Shown piece by piece: positions 24,303 to 32,748 of a stretch of DNA of 64,000 bases. Below the pieces are notes generated by a model. The model was given only the letters and a program-made list of their open reading frames with translations, was not told the origin of the DNA and did no database searches. The position numbers were made by a program, and so were the translations under genes. The DNA is from a virus: positions 1-64,000 of IMG/VR virus record IMGVR_UViG_3300037141_000236; one strand, written 5' to 3'. Each line of letters begins with the position of its first letter. Positions within the stretch are counted from its first letter, which is position 1.

Positions 24303-25133
24303 ATGGAAAACTTTTTTATTTGTAAAACTTGTGGAACACAGTCTGGAGGAATAAAACAATTAATACATCATAATTGGTTTAAACACAGAATAAATGCGTC
24401 AGAAACGGTTCTAGAATATGTTTATGATAATGTCATTCCACAATGCCAATGTGGTTGTGGTGAAGCTATGAAGTACTTCCCAACCCTTAAAGATTACGCT
24501 AAATGGAAAGCTGGGCATAAAGCAAAGGTTGAAAATTTTGGGAACAAAGAAGGATATAAAAAATCAAAAGAAACTCGCCAACTGTTATCAGAACAAGGAT
24601 TATTAAAGAATTCCGTGGAAACACGTAAAAAGAAGTCAATAGCTCGTCAAGGTGATAAAAACCCAATGTTTGGTAAAACGCACACAGATAAAGTTAAACA
24701 TGAACTTGGTAATAAAACTAAAGAAAATTGGTTGATTCCTGAATATCGCAATAATATAACAACAAAGTTAATAAGAGGATCAGCAGGCGAGTTAGCAGAT
24801 CATCAAACTGAATTATTAAAACTTGCTCACGAAAATTCTAATAATGTAGGTACTCACATTTATCTCCTACAATGGGAAGAAACAAATTTATATAAAATAG
24901 GTTACACAACAAATTCTCCATATCATCGTCTTGTACAAATACAACGTGGCGCACCATTTAAAATATCTTTAAAAAGTTCTTTTAAAACAATCGCAGGTGT
25001 TAAACTAGAGTCAAAATTACACAAGTTTTTTGAACAAAAACATAAAACAGGAGAATGGTTTGAGCTAGATCAATCCGATGTTGATAGTTTTGTTGATATT
25101 TGTGAAGCTTTTGAAAAGGCCTTGGCTGTATAA
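24303..25133 (+). CDS. Homing endonuclease with zinc finger, NUMOD3 and T5orf172-type GIY-YIG domain
   Basis: A 276-residue protein. The N-terminus has an FICKTCG...HHNWFKH zinc finger and a CQCGCGE cluster. The middle holds a NUMOD3 unit (GDKNPMFGKTHTDKVK). The C-terminal 85 residues are a T5orf172/MUG113-type GIY-YIG domain: HIYLLQWEETNLYKIGYTTN, RLVQIQRGAP, ESKLHKFFEQKHKTGEWFEL. The order, nuclease last, is the reverse of most GIY-YIG homing genes. It sits between the tail tube gene and accessory genes. Confidence 0.82.
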   Translation: MENFFICKTCGTQSGGIKQLIHHNWFKHRINASETVLEYVYDNVIPQCQCGCGEAMKYFPTLKDYAKWKAGHKAKVENFGNKEGYKKSKETRQLLSEQGLLKNSVETRKKKSIARQGDKNPMFGKTHTDKVKHELGNKTKENWLIPEYRNNITTKLIRGSAGELADHQTELLKLAHENSNNVGTHIYLLQWEETNLYKIGYTTNSPYHRLVQIQRGAPFKISLKSSFKTIAGVKLESKLHKFFEQKHKTGEWFELDQSDVDSFVDICEAFEKALAV

Positions 25134-25154
25134 CGTAAAACTAATATTAATCAG

Positions 25155-25180
25155 ACCGGAAGTAATCTTCCGGTTTTTTT
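25155..25180 (+). terminator. Rho-independent terminator
   Basis: ACCGGAAG/CTTCCGGT stem, TAAT loop, seven T. It follows the homing gene. Confidence 0.85.
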
Positions 25181-25183
25181 ATC

Positions 25184-25193
25184 ATATTTAATT
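25184..25193 (+). promoter_or_regulatory. Late promoter candidate (ATATTTAATT)
   Basis: The box lies directly after the terminator and 35 nt before the ATG at 25229. Confidence 0.45.
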
Positions 25194-25228
25194 AAACAAT
25201 CCGCGTGGATATCTAAAACCAGACCAAG

Positions 25229-25684
25229 ATGACCAGAGTAATCAAATCCCTTCTTCTAATCGCGTTTATGGCTCTAATACCATTAAGTGTTAGCTCACAT
25301 GAATCCAGAGATACAATAAAACCAAAGATAACGCAAATGATGGCTTTGAACACTGAAGCCTCAAGTGCTTTTGAATTAGCATTGCAAGACGCCATTCTTA
25401 AAGGTGATATGAATCTGATGCATTCTTTTATTCTTCCCACCGTAGATTTCGTTATTAAAGCTAAAGGCGAAGTGAATACTGTTAAAGTTTCAGATAAAGA
25501 TGCTTTGAATGGATTACAATTTGTATTAGCCCATCTACCAGCATGTACTTTAACAATCAGTTCAGCACAAGACGGTGGAAATATAATTTACATCTTAGAG
25601 TTTGATAAAAAGGATGGCAAAGCACCACTAGTGTGGGCGCTTTATACAAAGTACGGACAAATATTTAAAATATACGTAGGCTAA
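25229..25684 (+). CDS. Exported protein, NTF2/DUF4783-like, 151 aa
   Basis: Signal peptide MTRVIKSLLLIAFMALIPLS, then a compact alpha+beta domain: ALQDAILKGDMNLMHSFILP, SDKDALNGLQFVLAHLP, and beta strands to the end (YTKYGQIFKIYVG). This order resembles the NTF2-like DUF4783 proteins of Bacteroidetes, but the match is by eye and weak. It is probably periplasmic. It overlaps the next gene by one base. Confidence 0.6.
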   Translation: MTRVIKSLLLIAFMALIPLSVSSHESRDTIKPKITQMMALNTEASSAFELALQDAILKGDMNLMHSFILPTVDFVIKAKGEVNTVKVSDKDALNGLQFVLAHLPACTLTISSAQDGGNIIYILEFDKKDGKAPLVWALYTKYGQIFKIYVG

Positions 25685-26004
25685 TGGCAGCAGGAGATCC
25701 AGGAGGAGCACCTTTAAACCCAAATGATTTCACGAATGGAGATCATAGTTGGAAGAATTGGGTAAGAGTAATGTGGGGTGCCCGTTACTTACAGTTATTT
25801 GCAATTGGGTTTGCTCTATTGATAGCTCAATTGTTTAATTTAGGTTGGTGTTATGATGCGTATTCTAATGCAGCCGACGATGGAGTCTTAGCCATAATGT
25901 TAACTAGTGTTGGAATGTTTATTCCATTGACAATATGTTGTGTAATAGCTTATAAAGGTTTTTATCAATTTTGGCAAGATCAAACACATGGTATCTCTAG
26001 ATAA
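25684..26004 (+). CDS. Two-TM membrane protein, 106 aa
   Basis: An N-terminal Gly/Pro-rich soluble part is followed by two hydrophobic segments, about residues 35-55 and 68-90, with a short polar C-terminus (WQDQTHGISR). Size and topology would fit a holin, but nothing more supports that. It is coupled to genes on both sides. Confidence 0.6.
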   Translation: MAAGDPGGAPLNPNDFTNGDHSWKNWVRVMWGARYLQLFAIGFALLIAQLFNLGWCYDAYSNAADDGVLAIMLTSVGMFIPLTICCVIAYKGFYQFWQDQTHGISR

Positions 26005-26506
26005 AGAAGACTTTAAGTCTTGGAAAATAAAGAAAGGACATCACTATTGTTCGAACCTATTAAGGTTGAGTTTGTATTTAAAGCAAATCAGGCTCTCTTA
26101 CGATGTTATATTCCAAGATTCTTGTGCGTATACTATGGCTTATCCGCATAATTTGGATATTAATAAACTATTTGGCTTGTCATACGGGTATCACCATCAT
26201 AATTCAATCAGATTTGGGTGGCATTCTAATAATGGCATTCAAATATTTGCATATTATTATGTAGACGGAATAAGAAAAGAAGAATGGATGTGTACTTTGA
26301 AAACAGGGGTACAATATAAGATGACAATTATTCGACAATCTGATAAGTATTCACTAGTTATAACAGGACCAGATAATCTTTTGAAGCAAAAGATAGTGAA
26401 TCATGGATTGAATATGGTAAATTATGGTTATGAGCTTTTCCCTTATTTCGGTGGAACTCAAAAATGTCCGCAGGACATGATAATTTTAATGCATAAGAAT
26501 GAATAA
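25988..26506 (+). CDS. Conserved beta-rich protein, 172 aa
   Basis: Key segments are KGHHYCSNLLRLS, KLFGLSYGYHHHNSIRFGWH, IFAYYYVDG and YGYELFPYFGG. I recall this pattern from hypothetical proteins of Bacteroidetes and their phages, without a known activity. The repeated aromatic strands suggest a beta-sandwich, possibly sugar-binding; this is inference. Confidence 0.6.
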   Translation: MVSLDKEDFKSWKIKKGHHYCSNLLRLSLYLKQIRLSYDVIFQDSCAYTMAYPHNLDINKLFGLSYGYHHHNSIRFGWHSNNGIQIFAYYYVDGIRKEEWMCTLKTGVQYKMTIIRQSDKYSLVITGPDNLLKQKIVNHGLNMVNYGYELFPYFGGTQKCPQDMIILMHKNE

Positions 26507-26936
26507 ACAAGAAAGAACACAACAGTTGATAGAAAGCATGCTTAAAGAAGTGAGGCTTCCGACTGGCTATTTTCTTGTCACCACGACATTTCAATTACCT
26601 TCCGCAGATAAAGAATGGGAAACCGTTTTCAACCAAGGAGAGACAATCAAGTTAGATCCTTCTTCTAAGAGCATCCAAACGCTAAATAAGATAGATGGAA
26701 GATGGGCAGCTAAAGACATTTCTTTATTGGATCTTATGCAACCCCAACAATATAGAATATTCCAACAAGGTGTAAGGAAAATGAATCCTGAAGAAGTACA
26801 AACTTTGACAGGAAAATCTGCTGCACCAGTAACTCCAGAGCTAGAATTCACCACAACTGTAAGAGGTATGGCGAAACGTATAAGAGATTATAAGTTAGAT
26901 CCCGGAACAAAAATCAAAATCACTGTTATTAAGTAA
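26499..26936 (+). CDS. Late protein with N-terminal QLIESMLKE helix, 145 aa
   Basis: The first 18 residues (MNKQERTQQLIESMLKEV) match the short N-terminal helix of the genes at 22436 and 30499. The rest is alpha+beta with an EEVQTLTGKSAAP segment. It overlaps the next gene by one base (TAATG). Probably virion or assembly related by company; no family is recognised. Confidence 0.6.
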   Translation: MNKQERTQQLIESMLKEVRLPTGYFLVTTTFQLPSADKEWETVFNQGETIKLDPSSKSIQTLNKIDGRWAAKDISLLDLMQPQQYRIFQQGVRKMNPEEVQTLTGKSAAPVTPELEFTTTVRGMAKRIRDYKLDPGTKIKITVIK

Positions 26937-28138
26937 TGAAAGTCGATTTGAAGGTAGGAGATGTGATTCTTACAGGTAAGTGGAAGAATAAGAAAGTAAC
27001 TGTAAAAGAGTTTGGCACCAATGAATTAGGCCAACCCACAGTAAATGGAAAGCCTATGCTTAATTTTCGCATAGCTCGTTTAATGCCTGAAAAAGAAGAT
27101 TTAAAAGAATTATGGGTTCCGAATCTTGAATATCTTATAAAACAATATGGGTTAACAGGCCCAGGTCCTTTATTAAAATTTAAAGATGATCCACATGAAT
27201 ACGTATTGAAAAACGTATCTCCTGATAGAAAAAGTGTATTTGTTACCTTAAACCATCAACAAACATATAGAAAGCCTTTAAATAAGTTAGAAAAAGTTAA
27301 CAGAAAATATGTTGGTTGGTTTTCTATACCGCTTATTTATGAATCATCTACATATTTAAAAGAAATGGGAGAAGAAGACAAATATGTTCCAAGACCTGAC
27401 GAAAAAGCTTTAGAGCTTATGAGACAGAGACAGGCTGCAACACAAGGCGGGCCCATTGAACAAAAGTTCATGATGGAACTGGCAAGCAAACTTCGTTTTG
27501 CTTTCTCAGATTTTTTAGATACCATGAATCAATACGGAATAAGTAAGACGAATCCTCAATTTGAAGCTGAATTCAAAGTAAAGTATCCAGCTTCTATGGA
27601 TATGCAACTCAAAGGGTTATATTATAAATTCACACAAGGCGGATCAGATCTATTAAAAGGAATGTCCTTTGAACAATTGATAGCCATTGTATTAAAAGAA
27701 GTACAAGCACACACTGCTAACGATTTTTATATTCATTTAAAAGATATTGTAACTAATATCACAAAACAAGTTATAGGCACATTAAAAAAAGAATCAATGA
27801 CTGAGGGTAAGGATCTAAAAGTTCAATTGTTAATTGAACAAATCATGGGAGAAGCTAAAGCAAAATTAAAACTTGCTCCGGCACCAATTCAAGAACAAAC
27901 TTTAGAAGAATATAAAGATCCATATGCTCCTGATTCAAAGGATGAAATGCGTATAAGCGATATCCTTACAAAAGCAAGAGGAAGTAAAGGGATGGCTATA
28001 CAATTAGCACAGCGTATGGCGTTTGCAATTACTGATGTTGCAAAAGCTTATAGAAGATTTAGAGCAGCAGAAGATATGAATGCACATCAAATAGCTCACG
28101 TGTTTTATAAAAGATACAGAGATTTAGGAGGTAAATAA
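26936..28138 (+). CDS. Conserved phage protein, 400 aa, unknown function
   Basis: The N-terminus is a small SH3-like unit (LKVGDVILTGKWKNKKVTVK, INGKPMLNF-type segment VNGKPMLNFRIARLMP) that I recall from other large phages. A beta-rich region follows, then a long helical part with AFSDFLDTMNQYGISKTNP and QLLIEQIMGEAKAKLKL, ending in a basic helix (HVFYKRYRDLGGK). Its place in the tail region suggests a structural or assembly role. Confidence 0.6.
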   Translation: MKVDLKVGDVILTGKWKNKKVTVKEFGTNELGQPTVNGKPMLNFRIARLMPEKEDLKELWVPNLEYLIKQYGLTGPGPLLKFKDDPHEYVLKNVSPDRKSVFVTLNHQQTYRKPLNKLEKVNRKYVGWFSIPLIYESSTYLKEMGEEDKYVPRPDEKALELMRQRQAATQGGPIEQKFMMELASKLRFAFSDFLDTMNQYGISKTNPQFEAEFKVKYPASMDMQLKGLYYKFTQGGSDLLKGMSFEQLIAIVLKEVQAHTANDFYIHLKDIVTNITKQVIGTLKKESMTEGKDLKVQLLIEQIMGEAKAKLKLAPAPIQEQTLEEYKDPYAPDSKDEMRISDILTKARGSKGMAIQLAQRMAFAITDVAKAYRRFRAAEDMNAHQIAHVFYKRYRDLGGK

Positions 28139-29094
28139 TGGACAAAGATAAACTAAACGAAGCTGCAGCTCCAGAAGTGGAAGCGCAGTTATCACAATTA
28201 CAAGCAGCACATGACCTTCGTAAAGCCGAAATGGAAGACGATGAGTTGTGGTCTGCTATGGGTAGAGGCGCAAAGATGAGTTACATTGCAAAATTGAAAG
28301 CCCAAGAAGACAAGATTGAACGTCTTAAAAATCGTTTAGCTCGTTTGAAAATGGAGCCTGCAGTTGTAGAAGAAGAGGGTGGCAAGATGGAAGATTACAT
28401 TGAAGGTCAAAAAGATCCTGAATGTGATATTGAATCAGAAGTCATTGCTTCAACAGAAACTCCAGGACAATCAGAAAAGGACATTGCTCAGAAGGCAGTA
28501 CAACTTCGTAGGTCTATGGAAGGTATCATCAATAACATTGAGGATCTTGTTTTAAACAATGATAACCTAGAACCACATACTATTTCTGGAATTACAGAAA
28601 TTTTAGCCAAATTTAAAGAAATCAAAGATGCATTGGAACATGCACCTGTTGTAGTAGAACCTGCAGTGATTACTATTACTGACGATATTGAGCCTGAAAC
28701 AGCTCCAGAACCTCCACGTGAAGACGATCGTTATTTGTTGAAAGGCAAATATGATGAATTAAAGGAATTTGATAATGGAGTCGAAGTTGAATTCTCAGGG
28801 GATGCGATTGCCAAAGTTGTAAGAACTCGTTTCAAAGTAGAAGATGAAGAAAATGGAATGATGGTTATATCTGTTCCTAATGCTTACCAATCTTCTAAGC
28901 TATCAGAACCATCTTATAAGATCATTATATATTATGGAGATAACCGTTTGGGAGTCTATTCAGAATATAATGATGAAGATGGCAACCGAACAGCTGAGAA
29001 AGTTGAAAAGGAAATTCTAAGTCTATTGCACGATAAATCAACAAACGGTATGAGAACCACAATCGGAGATAACGGAGCATATATGCAAAACTAA
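28138..29094 (+). CDS. Acidic coiled-coil protein, 318 aa
   Basis: Begins MDKDKLNEAAAPEVEAQLSQ, with an L6-N-E8|A9 prohead-protease-type site. A helical region (KLKAQEDKIERLKNRLARLK) follows, then an acidic linker (EPETAPEPPRED) and a beta-rich C-terminus. Unknown function. It is coupled to the previous gene through TAATG. Confidence 0.6.
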   Translation: MDKDKLNEAAAPEVEAQLSQLQAAHDLRKAEMEDDELWSAMGRGAKMSYIAKLKAQEDKIERLKNRLARLKMEPAVVEEEGGKMEDYIEGQKDPECDIESEVIASTETPGQSEKDIAQKAVQLRRSMEGIINNIEDLVLNNDNLEPHTISGITEILAKFKEIKDALEHAPVVVEPAVITITDDIEPETAPEPPREDDRYLLKGKYDELKEFDNGVEVEFSGDAIAKVVRTRFKVEDEENGMMVISVPNAYQSSKLSEPSYKIIIYYGDNRLGVYSEYNDEDGNRTAEKVEKEILSLLHDKSTNGMRTTIGDNGAYMQN

Positions 29095-29098
29095 TAAC

Positions 29099-29287
29099 AT
29101 GACTATTTACTTAGTACAACATTATAAACCAGTAGATCATTATGGTGGAGAACCTGCTTTTAAAACCATAAACGAAAGTGATAATTTTAAAAAAGATTAT
29201 TGTAAAGAAAAAGGTATTAAACTATTAGAAATTACATACAAAGATTATAAGAATATCAAAGAAATATTAACCAATACTTTATTATGA
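29099..29287 (+). CDS. Fragment of a Vsr/EDxHD-type homing endonuclease
   Basis: The C-terminal half (YCKEKGIKLLEITY followed by NIKEIL) is the typical end of Vsr-like EDxHD homing nucleases, but the catalytic part is absent. At 62 residues it is far too short for an active enzyme. It overlaps a GIY-YIG-type gene by 4 nt, so two homing elements may have landed at one site. Confidence 0.5.
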   Translation: MTIYLVQHYKPVDHYGGEPAFKTINESDNFKKDYCKEKGIKLLEITYKDYKNIKEILTNTLL

Positions 29288-29655
29288 ACGTATATTTATT
29301 AAGAGCGGGTACGACTAATTTCTATAAAATAGGTGTTTCTAAAAATACAGAAACACGGGTAAATCAGTTACAAACAGGGCATAACGAAACCCTTTTAATA
29401 GTTCACCAATTCAAAACAAAACACGATTATCAATTAGAAGGTTATTTACATAGACGTTTTACTGATAAGAATGTACAATTAGAATGGTTTGAATTAGATA
29501 AGACAGATGTAGATGGATTCCTAACAGCTTGTGCTCAAGGAGAATCAAATTTTGACATCGTATTATCAGAAAACACATACGTACAAGACAAGAATGCTTC
29601 CAGAACACGAAAAAGAAATAGTTACAAAGGGACTGGTTTTACACAGGACTACTGA
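29284..29655 (+). CDS. T5orf172/MUG113-type GIY-YIG protein
   Basis: A 123-residue protein: VYLLRAGTTNFYKIGVSKN, RVNQLQTGHNE, LEGYLHRRFTDKNVQLEWFE, then a polar tail that overlaps the next gene by 62 nt. This is the stand-alone GIY-YIG variant also found at the C-terminus of the protein at 24303. Probably a homing nuclease; it lacks a separate DNA-binding domain. Confidence 0.75.
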   Translation: MNVYLLRAGTTNFYKIGVSKNTETRVNQLQTGHNETLLIVHQFKTKHDYQLEGYLHRRFTDKNVQLEWFELDKTDVDGFLTACAQGESNFDIVLSENTYVQDKNASRTRKRNSYKGTGFTQDY

Positions 29656-30112
29656 AGGACTATACGCTTATCAGATTGAGAAGCAGGTTGGTAATGTAGT
29701 TCATTTAGATCACGCGAAGAATAACTCTTTCAAGATTATTCGTATTCGCTTGGCCAACCCACACATTCTAGCTCACACAAGCATACTACCTGCAACAGCA
29801 CCTACAGAATTACCAATCAATTCAACAGATACTCCTTTGTTTGCAAAGACAAAGAATATGAAGACGTTAAGTGATTTATTATCTTTGTTATCTAAAGAAG
29901 AATATAAGCCTTTATTTATCCCAATTAAGAAGGTCCATAAGAACGTAAGTCATTTTGATGCAAGCTCAATGCAAGACGATGATCCATCACAACCATCCCC
30001 ATCTGATTATGGAGTAGATGCAGGGAATGTTTATCAAGAGAATGCTCTACAGGTAATGTATCTGAAGAAAAGGTTAGAAGAGATTACAAATCGAAAAATA
30101 AGGTTAATATAA
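29594..30112 (+). CDS. Late protein ending in the TNRKI motif, 172 aa
   Basis: The frame is open from 29531, but the ATG at 29594 (MLPEHEKEIVTKGLVLHRTT) is preferred because the extra N-terminus lies in the overlapping nuclease. The last residues, YLKKRLEEITNRKIRLI, are a C-terminal copy of the recurring L-x-x-[ITV]-T-[GN]-R-K-[IV] motif. No known domain is recognised. Confidence 0.6.
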   Translation: MLPEHEKEIVTKGLVLHRTTEGLYAYQIEKQVGNVVHLDHAKNNSFKIIRIRLANPHILAHTSILPATAPTELPINSTDTPLFAKTKNMKTLSDLLSLLSKEEYKPLFIPIKKVHKNVSHFDASSMQDDDPSQPSPSDYGVDAGNVYQENALQVMYLKKRLEEITNRKIRLI

Positions 30113-30135
30113 AAGGCTCCAATTGGAGCCTTTTT
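30111..30135. terminator. Bidirectional terminator
   Basis: AAAAGGCTCC/GGAGCCTTTT with an AATT loop, between convergent genes. Confidence 0.85.
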
Positions 30136-30154
30136 AGTTTGTATCTGTTTATCT

Positions 30155-30499
30155 TTAGTGGAAAATTTTATCTTTGAAAGCTATTATCAAACCTACAAGA
30201 ATTTGAGCAATTACCCAAACAGTTGTAGAAACTGTCTTGAAATGTTGTAACGCTTTAACTTCATCTCTAAGGTCTTTCATATCGGTAGGAGATAATACTT
30301 CATCAATGTCTTTTTTCCATTGCTTTAGTTCTCCGACAGTAGTTTGTTGGTTCTTTATAACCGCAAGTTCTTCTTTAACGTCGGACAATTCCTTTTGTAT
30401 CTTCTCGTAATTCAGGTTTAAACGCTCTAATTCTTTGAGAATGTGTTGACTCCACTCTTCCCATGTTAACCCAGTATCATTGCTTTTCATCTCTGCCAT
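30155..30499 (-). CDS. Coiled-coil protein with C-terminal membrane anchor (XhlA-like layout), 114 aa
   Basis: The first 85 residues are helical and charged (LERLNLNYEKIQKELSDVKE), and residues about 93-108 form one membrane segment (WVIAQILVGLIIAF) followed by KDKIFH. The layout resembles XhlA-type lysis accessory proteins and similar phage membrane proteins. A lysis role is possible but not shown. Coupled to the gene upstream by TAATG. Confidence 0.6.
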   Translation of the reverse strand: MAEMKSNDTGLTWEEWSQHILKELERLNLNYEKIQKELSDVKEELAVIKNQQTTVGELKQWKKDIDEVLSPTDMKDLRDEVKALQHFKTVSTTVWVIAQILVGLIIAFKDKIFH

Positions 30500-31026
30500 T
30501 ATCCCTCTTTGTGAAACTGTGTGATATTCTTAAAGTCATTGAAATCTTGTACGATATGACCGCTCATCTTGATTAATCCATTAGATAATACTAATATGTT
30601 AATCATTTGTTGAGACTCAGGACTAAAATAACCGAAACGAATAGATCCATTTGGTGCTTCTTGCCCTTCTCCTATTTGTATTTGTAATTGGGTTGCCCAA
30701 TTTTGTAAATTATACACTGCAATCTCTTGTTGTGTTTGCTTTACATCATTTTTACCTTCTTCGTCAGCAATCTGATCGCCTTTAGGCATTGGTTCTTCGA
30801 CTGGTGTTTCTTCTCCTGCCTCTTGAATCTTATCAACAACGTTGATGTTTGATTTCTGAGCGATTTTAGATATCTGGTCAGGGTTAGCTTTGGCTAGGTC
30901 AGCCATAGTTAATTTAATTGCCGGAGGAGCTAATTCATGTAAGGCGACCAAGTCGGTCTCTATCCTACTAATAGCTTCGTCAATGAGACGTTGTATTCTT
31001 TCTTTTCTTCTATTCTTATAAGACAT
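30499..31026 (-). CDS. Probable virion-associated protein, 175 aa
   Basis: Starts NRRKERIQRLIDEAISRIET, which matches the short N-terminal helix seen in other late proteins and carries I15-D-E17|A18, a prohead-protease-type site. It has an Ala/Lys-rich middle, an acidic linker and a beta-rich end (GSIRFGYFSPESQQM). A late-type promoter box lies upstream on the minus strand. Function unknown. Confidence 0.6.
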   Translation of the reverse strand: MSYKNRRKERIQRLIDEAISRIETDLVALHELAPPAIKLTMADLAKANPDQISKIAQKSNINVVDKIQEAGEETPVEEPMPKGDQIADEEGKNDVKQTQQEIAVYNLQNWATQLQIQIGEGQEAPNGSIRFGYFSPESQQMINILVLSNGLIKMSGHIVQDFNDFKNITQFHKEG

Positions 31027-31047
31027 TAGCCTGGTGACCAGTTATAA

Positions 31048-31057
31048 CATTAAATAT
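31048..31057 (-). promoter_or_regulatory. Late promoter candidate on the minus strand (ATATTTAATG)
   Basis: It lies 22 nt before the minus-strand start at 31026, with the same core as the plus-strand late boxes. Confidence 0.45.
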
Positions 31058-31133
31058 GACCCTAAATCCAAAAAAGGGAGGTTCGTAAGAATAAAGCTGG
31101 TAAATTTACTATACAAACCAAAAAACATATAAT

Positions 31134-31403
31134 ATGTCATCAGCAAAACTGTCTCTCGACCAGAAACTCGAAAATAAGCTTAAAACGGGAGTTGTTTGTT
31201 TCACTTTTCGCAAGAAAGATGGAACCATCCGTTACGCCGCAGGAACACAGGACCTTTCCATTGTACCTGTTGAAAAGCATCCAAAGAAAACCGGCAACCT
31301 GGGAACAGCGACCAACATTTCTTATTACGATTTTTGTAAGGCCAACTTCCGGTCTCTCAAACGTTCTGAAGTAATTCGGATTAATTCGACAGTTACGAAG
31401 TAA
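31134..31403 (+). CDS. DUF2693-like SH3-fold protein, 89 aa
   Basis: Contains VVCFTFRKKDGTIRYAAGTQ and NISYYDFCKANFRSLKR, the pattern of DUF2693/SH3-like small proteins frequent in Bacteroidetes and their phages. Probably DNA- or protein-binding. It is followed by a strong terminator. Confidence 0.7.
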   Translation: MSSAKLSLDQKLENKLKTGVVCFTFRKKDGTIRYAAGTQDLSIVPVEKHPKKTGNLGTATNISYYDFCKANFRSLKRSEVIRINSTVTK

Positions 31404-31445
31404 AGAAAATCCCGGAGTAATATCCTGGCTATCTGCCGCGTCCAG

Positions 31446-31473
31446 ACCCCATCCTCATAGATGGGGTTTTTTT
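31446..31473 (+). terminator. Rho-independent terminator
   Basis: ACCCCATC/GATGGGGT stem with a 6-nt loop and seven T. Confidence 0.85.
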
Positions 31474-31490
31474 ATTATTATCGAGATAAC

Positions 31491-31521
31491 TTGATATTGG
31501 TTAACCGATTTTATATTTTTA
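31491..31521 (+). promoter_or_regulatory. Promoter candidate TTG-N20-TATTTTTA before folE
   Basis: Spacing and boxes resemble the Bacteroidetes TTTG/TAnnTTTG type. The ATG is 21 nt downstream. Confidence 0.4.
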
Positions 31522-31542
31522 AGTGAATCCAAAAACTTAAAA

Positions 31543-32196
31543 ATGAAAATTGAAACTAAAAGTGACTTGATCGTTTGCAATGGAAACCTTCCATTAACAG
31601 ATGCCGAGAAACAAAAAATGATTGAGGAAGCAGCCTACCATTATGGCCAATTCCTAACCTCCCTTAAATTTGATTGGGAGAATGATGTGAATGCAAGCGA
31701 TACTCCAAGACGAGTAGCTAAGTCATTCGTAAATGATCTCATCGCAGGATGTTATGCCAACACTCCTAAAATCACTACATTTGCAAATACCGGTGAACAA
31801 GCTTATGACGGAATGGTATTTGAAGGTAACATAGATTTAAAATCTATGTGTGCACACCATCATTTAAGTTTTATGGGAAAAGCACACATTGCTTATATCC
31901 CAGCGCCTAATAGTGAAATTGTAGGACTTTCAAAGTTAAATCGAATTGTGGAACATTTCGCCCGCAGACCACAGATCCAAGAAAATCTTACAATGCAAAT
32001 TCATGATTTTATTAACAAGACTTGTAAAGGTAATTTAGGCGTTGCTGTAATGTTAGAAGCAAACCATTTATGTGCCTGCGTAAGAGGAGTTAAACATAAT
32101 GCAACAATGGTAACATCCAAATTATCAGGTGTCTTCATGGACAATGGGAACTTGGCAAGAGGAGAATTTTATGAATTTGTAAAACGAATGAAATAA
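31543..32196 (+). CDS. folE: GTP cyclohydrolase I (FolE)
   Basis: Converts GTP to dihydroneopterin triphosphate, first step of folate and of 7-deazaguanine synthesis. The 217-residue protein has the type I hallmarks: zinc ligands in SMCAHHH (Cys103, His106) and HLCACVRGV (Cys177), plus FARRPQIQENLT. Phages with this enzyme often make modified guanine for their DNA, but no QueD/QueE/QueC partner is in the window. It precedes a metallopeptidase and a nuclease gene on the same strand. Confidence 0.93.
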   Translation: MKIETKSDLIVCNGNLPLTDAEKQKMIEEAAYHYGQFLTSLKFDWENDVNASDTPRRVAKSFVNDLIAGCYANTPKITTFANTGEQAYDGMVFEGNIDLKSMCAHHHLSFMGKAHIAYIPAPNSEIVGLSKLNRIVEHFARRPQIQENLTMQIHDFINKTCKGNLGVAVMLEANHLCACVRGVKHNATMVTSKLSGVFMDNGNLARGEFYEFVKRMK

Positions 32197-32204
32197 GAAA
32201 TACA

Positions 32205-32747
32205 ATGGCAACTAAAGACGAAGGAATATTAGATGTAGTCTCTACAGGAGACGTTCTAACAAAGAGATACGGGTTTGAACATAAAGAAGTACCACTCGCC
32301 AATTGGCCGGCTGCTACCCAAAAGTTCCTACTTGCTGATGAAGTTTCTGAGATTGGTAGATTTATTATTACCAAATTTAAGAAAGAGCTGTCAGGCATTA
32401 ACATTGGCTATGTCTTCAAACAGAAGGCAGGAAAGAAAGGCGAAGGTAGAATTTTAGGCCAAGCGAAAGCAGAATCTGAACTACAAAGAACTCTTCACGG
32501 ACTAGACGCATTGATCCTAATTGGATTCGATACCTGGTCTCAAATGAATTGGGATGAGAAGCTAAGACTAGTACATCATGAATTATGTCATATTGGCTTC
32601 ACTCCGGACGGAAGTGATGTAAGTACAATTGATCATGAAGTAGAAGAATTTTCAGAAGTAATGCAACATTGGGGTCCCGGCACTGACGCCCAAGTAAATC
32701 TTATAAGTGCTTATCAATCATTTTCTAAACTAAACGGAGGAAAATAA
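32205..32747 (+). CDS. Putative phage metallopeptidase, 180 aa
   Basis: The core LRLVHHELCHIGFTPDGSDV carries an HExxH zinc site, followed by STIDHEVEEFSEVMQHWG, which supplies a possible third ligand. This fits the small phage metallopeptidase family seen in many large phages. The substrate is unknown; the first half (IGRFIITKFKKELSGINIGY) fits the family as well. Confidence 0.75.
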   Translation: MATKDEGILDVVSTGDVLTKRYGFEHKEVPLANWPAATQKFLLADEVSEIGRFIITKFKKELSGINIGYVFKQKAGKKGEGRILGQAKAESELQRTLHGLDALILIGFDTWSQMNWDEKLRLVHHELCHIGFTPDGSDVSTIDHEVEEFSEVMQHWGPGTDAQVNLISAYQSFSKLNGGK

Positions 32748-32748
32748 C

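Noticed and set aside
31404-31542. Possible small RNA between the DUF2693-like gene and folE
   Set aside because: Only a terminator hairpin and a promoter-like site are visible; nothing else is structured.
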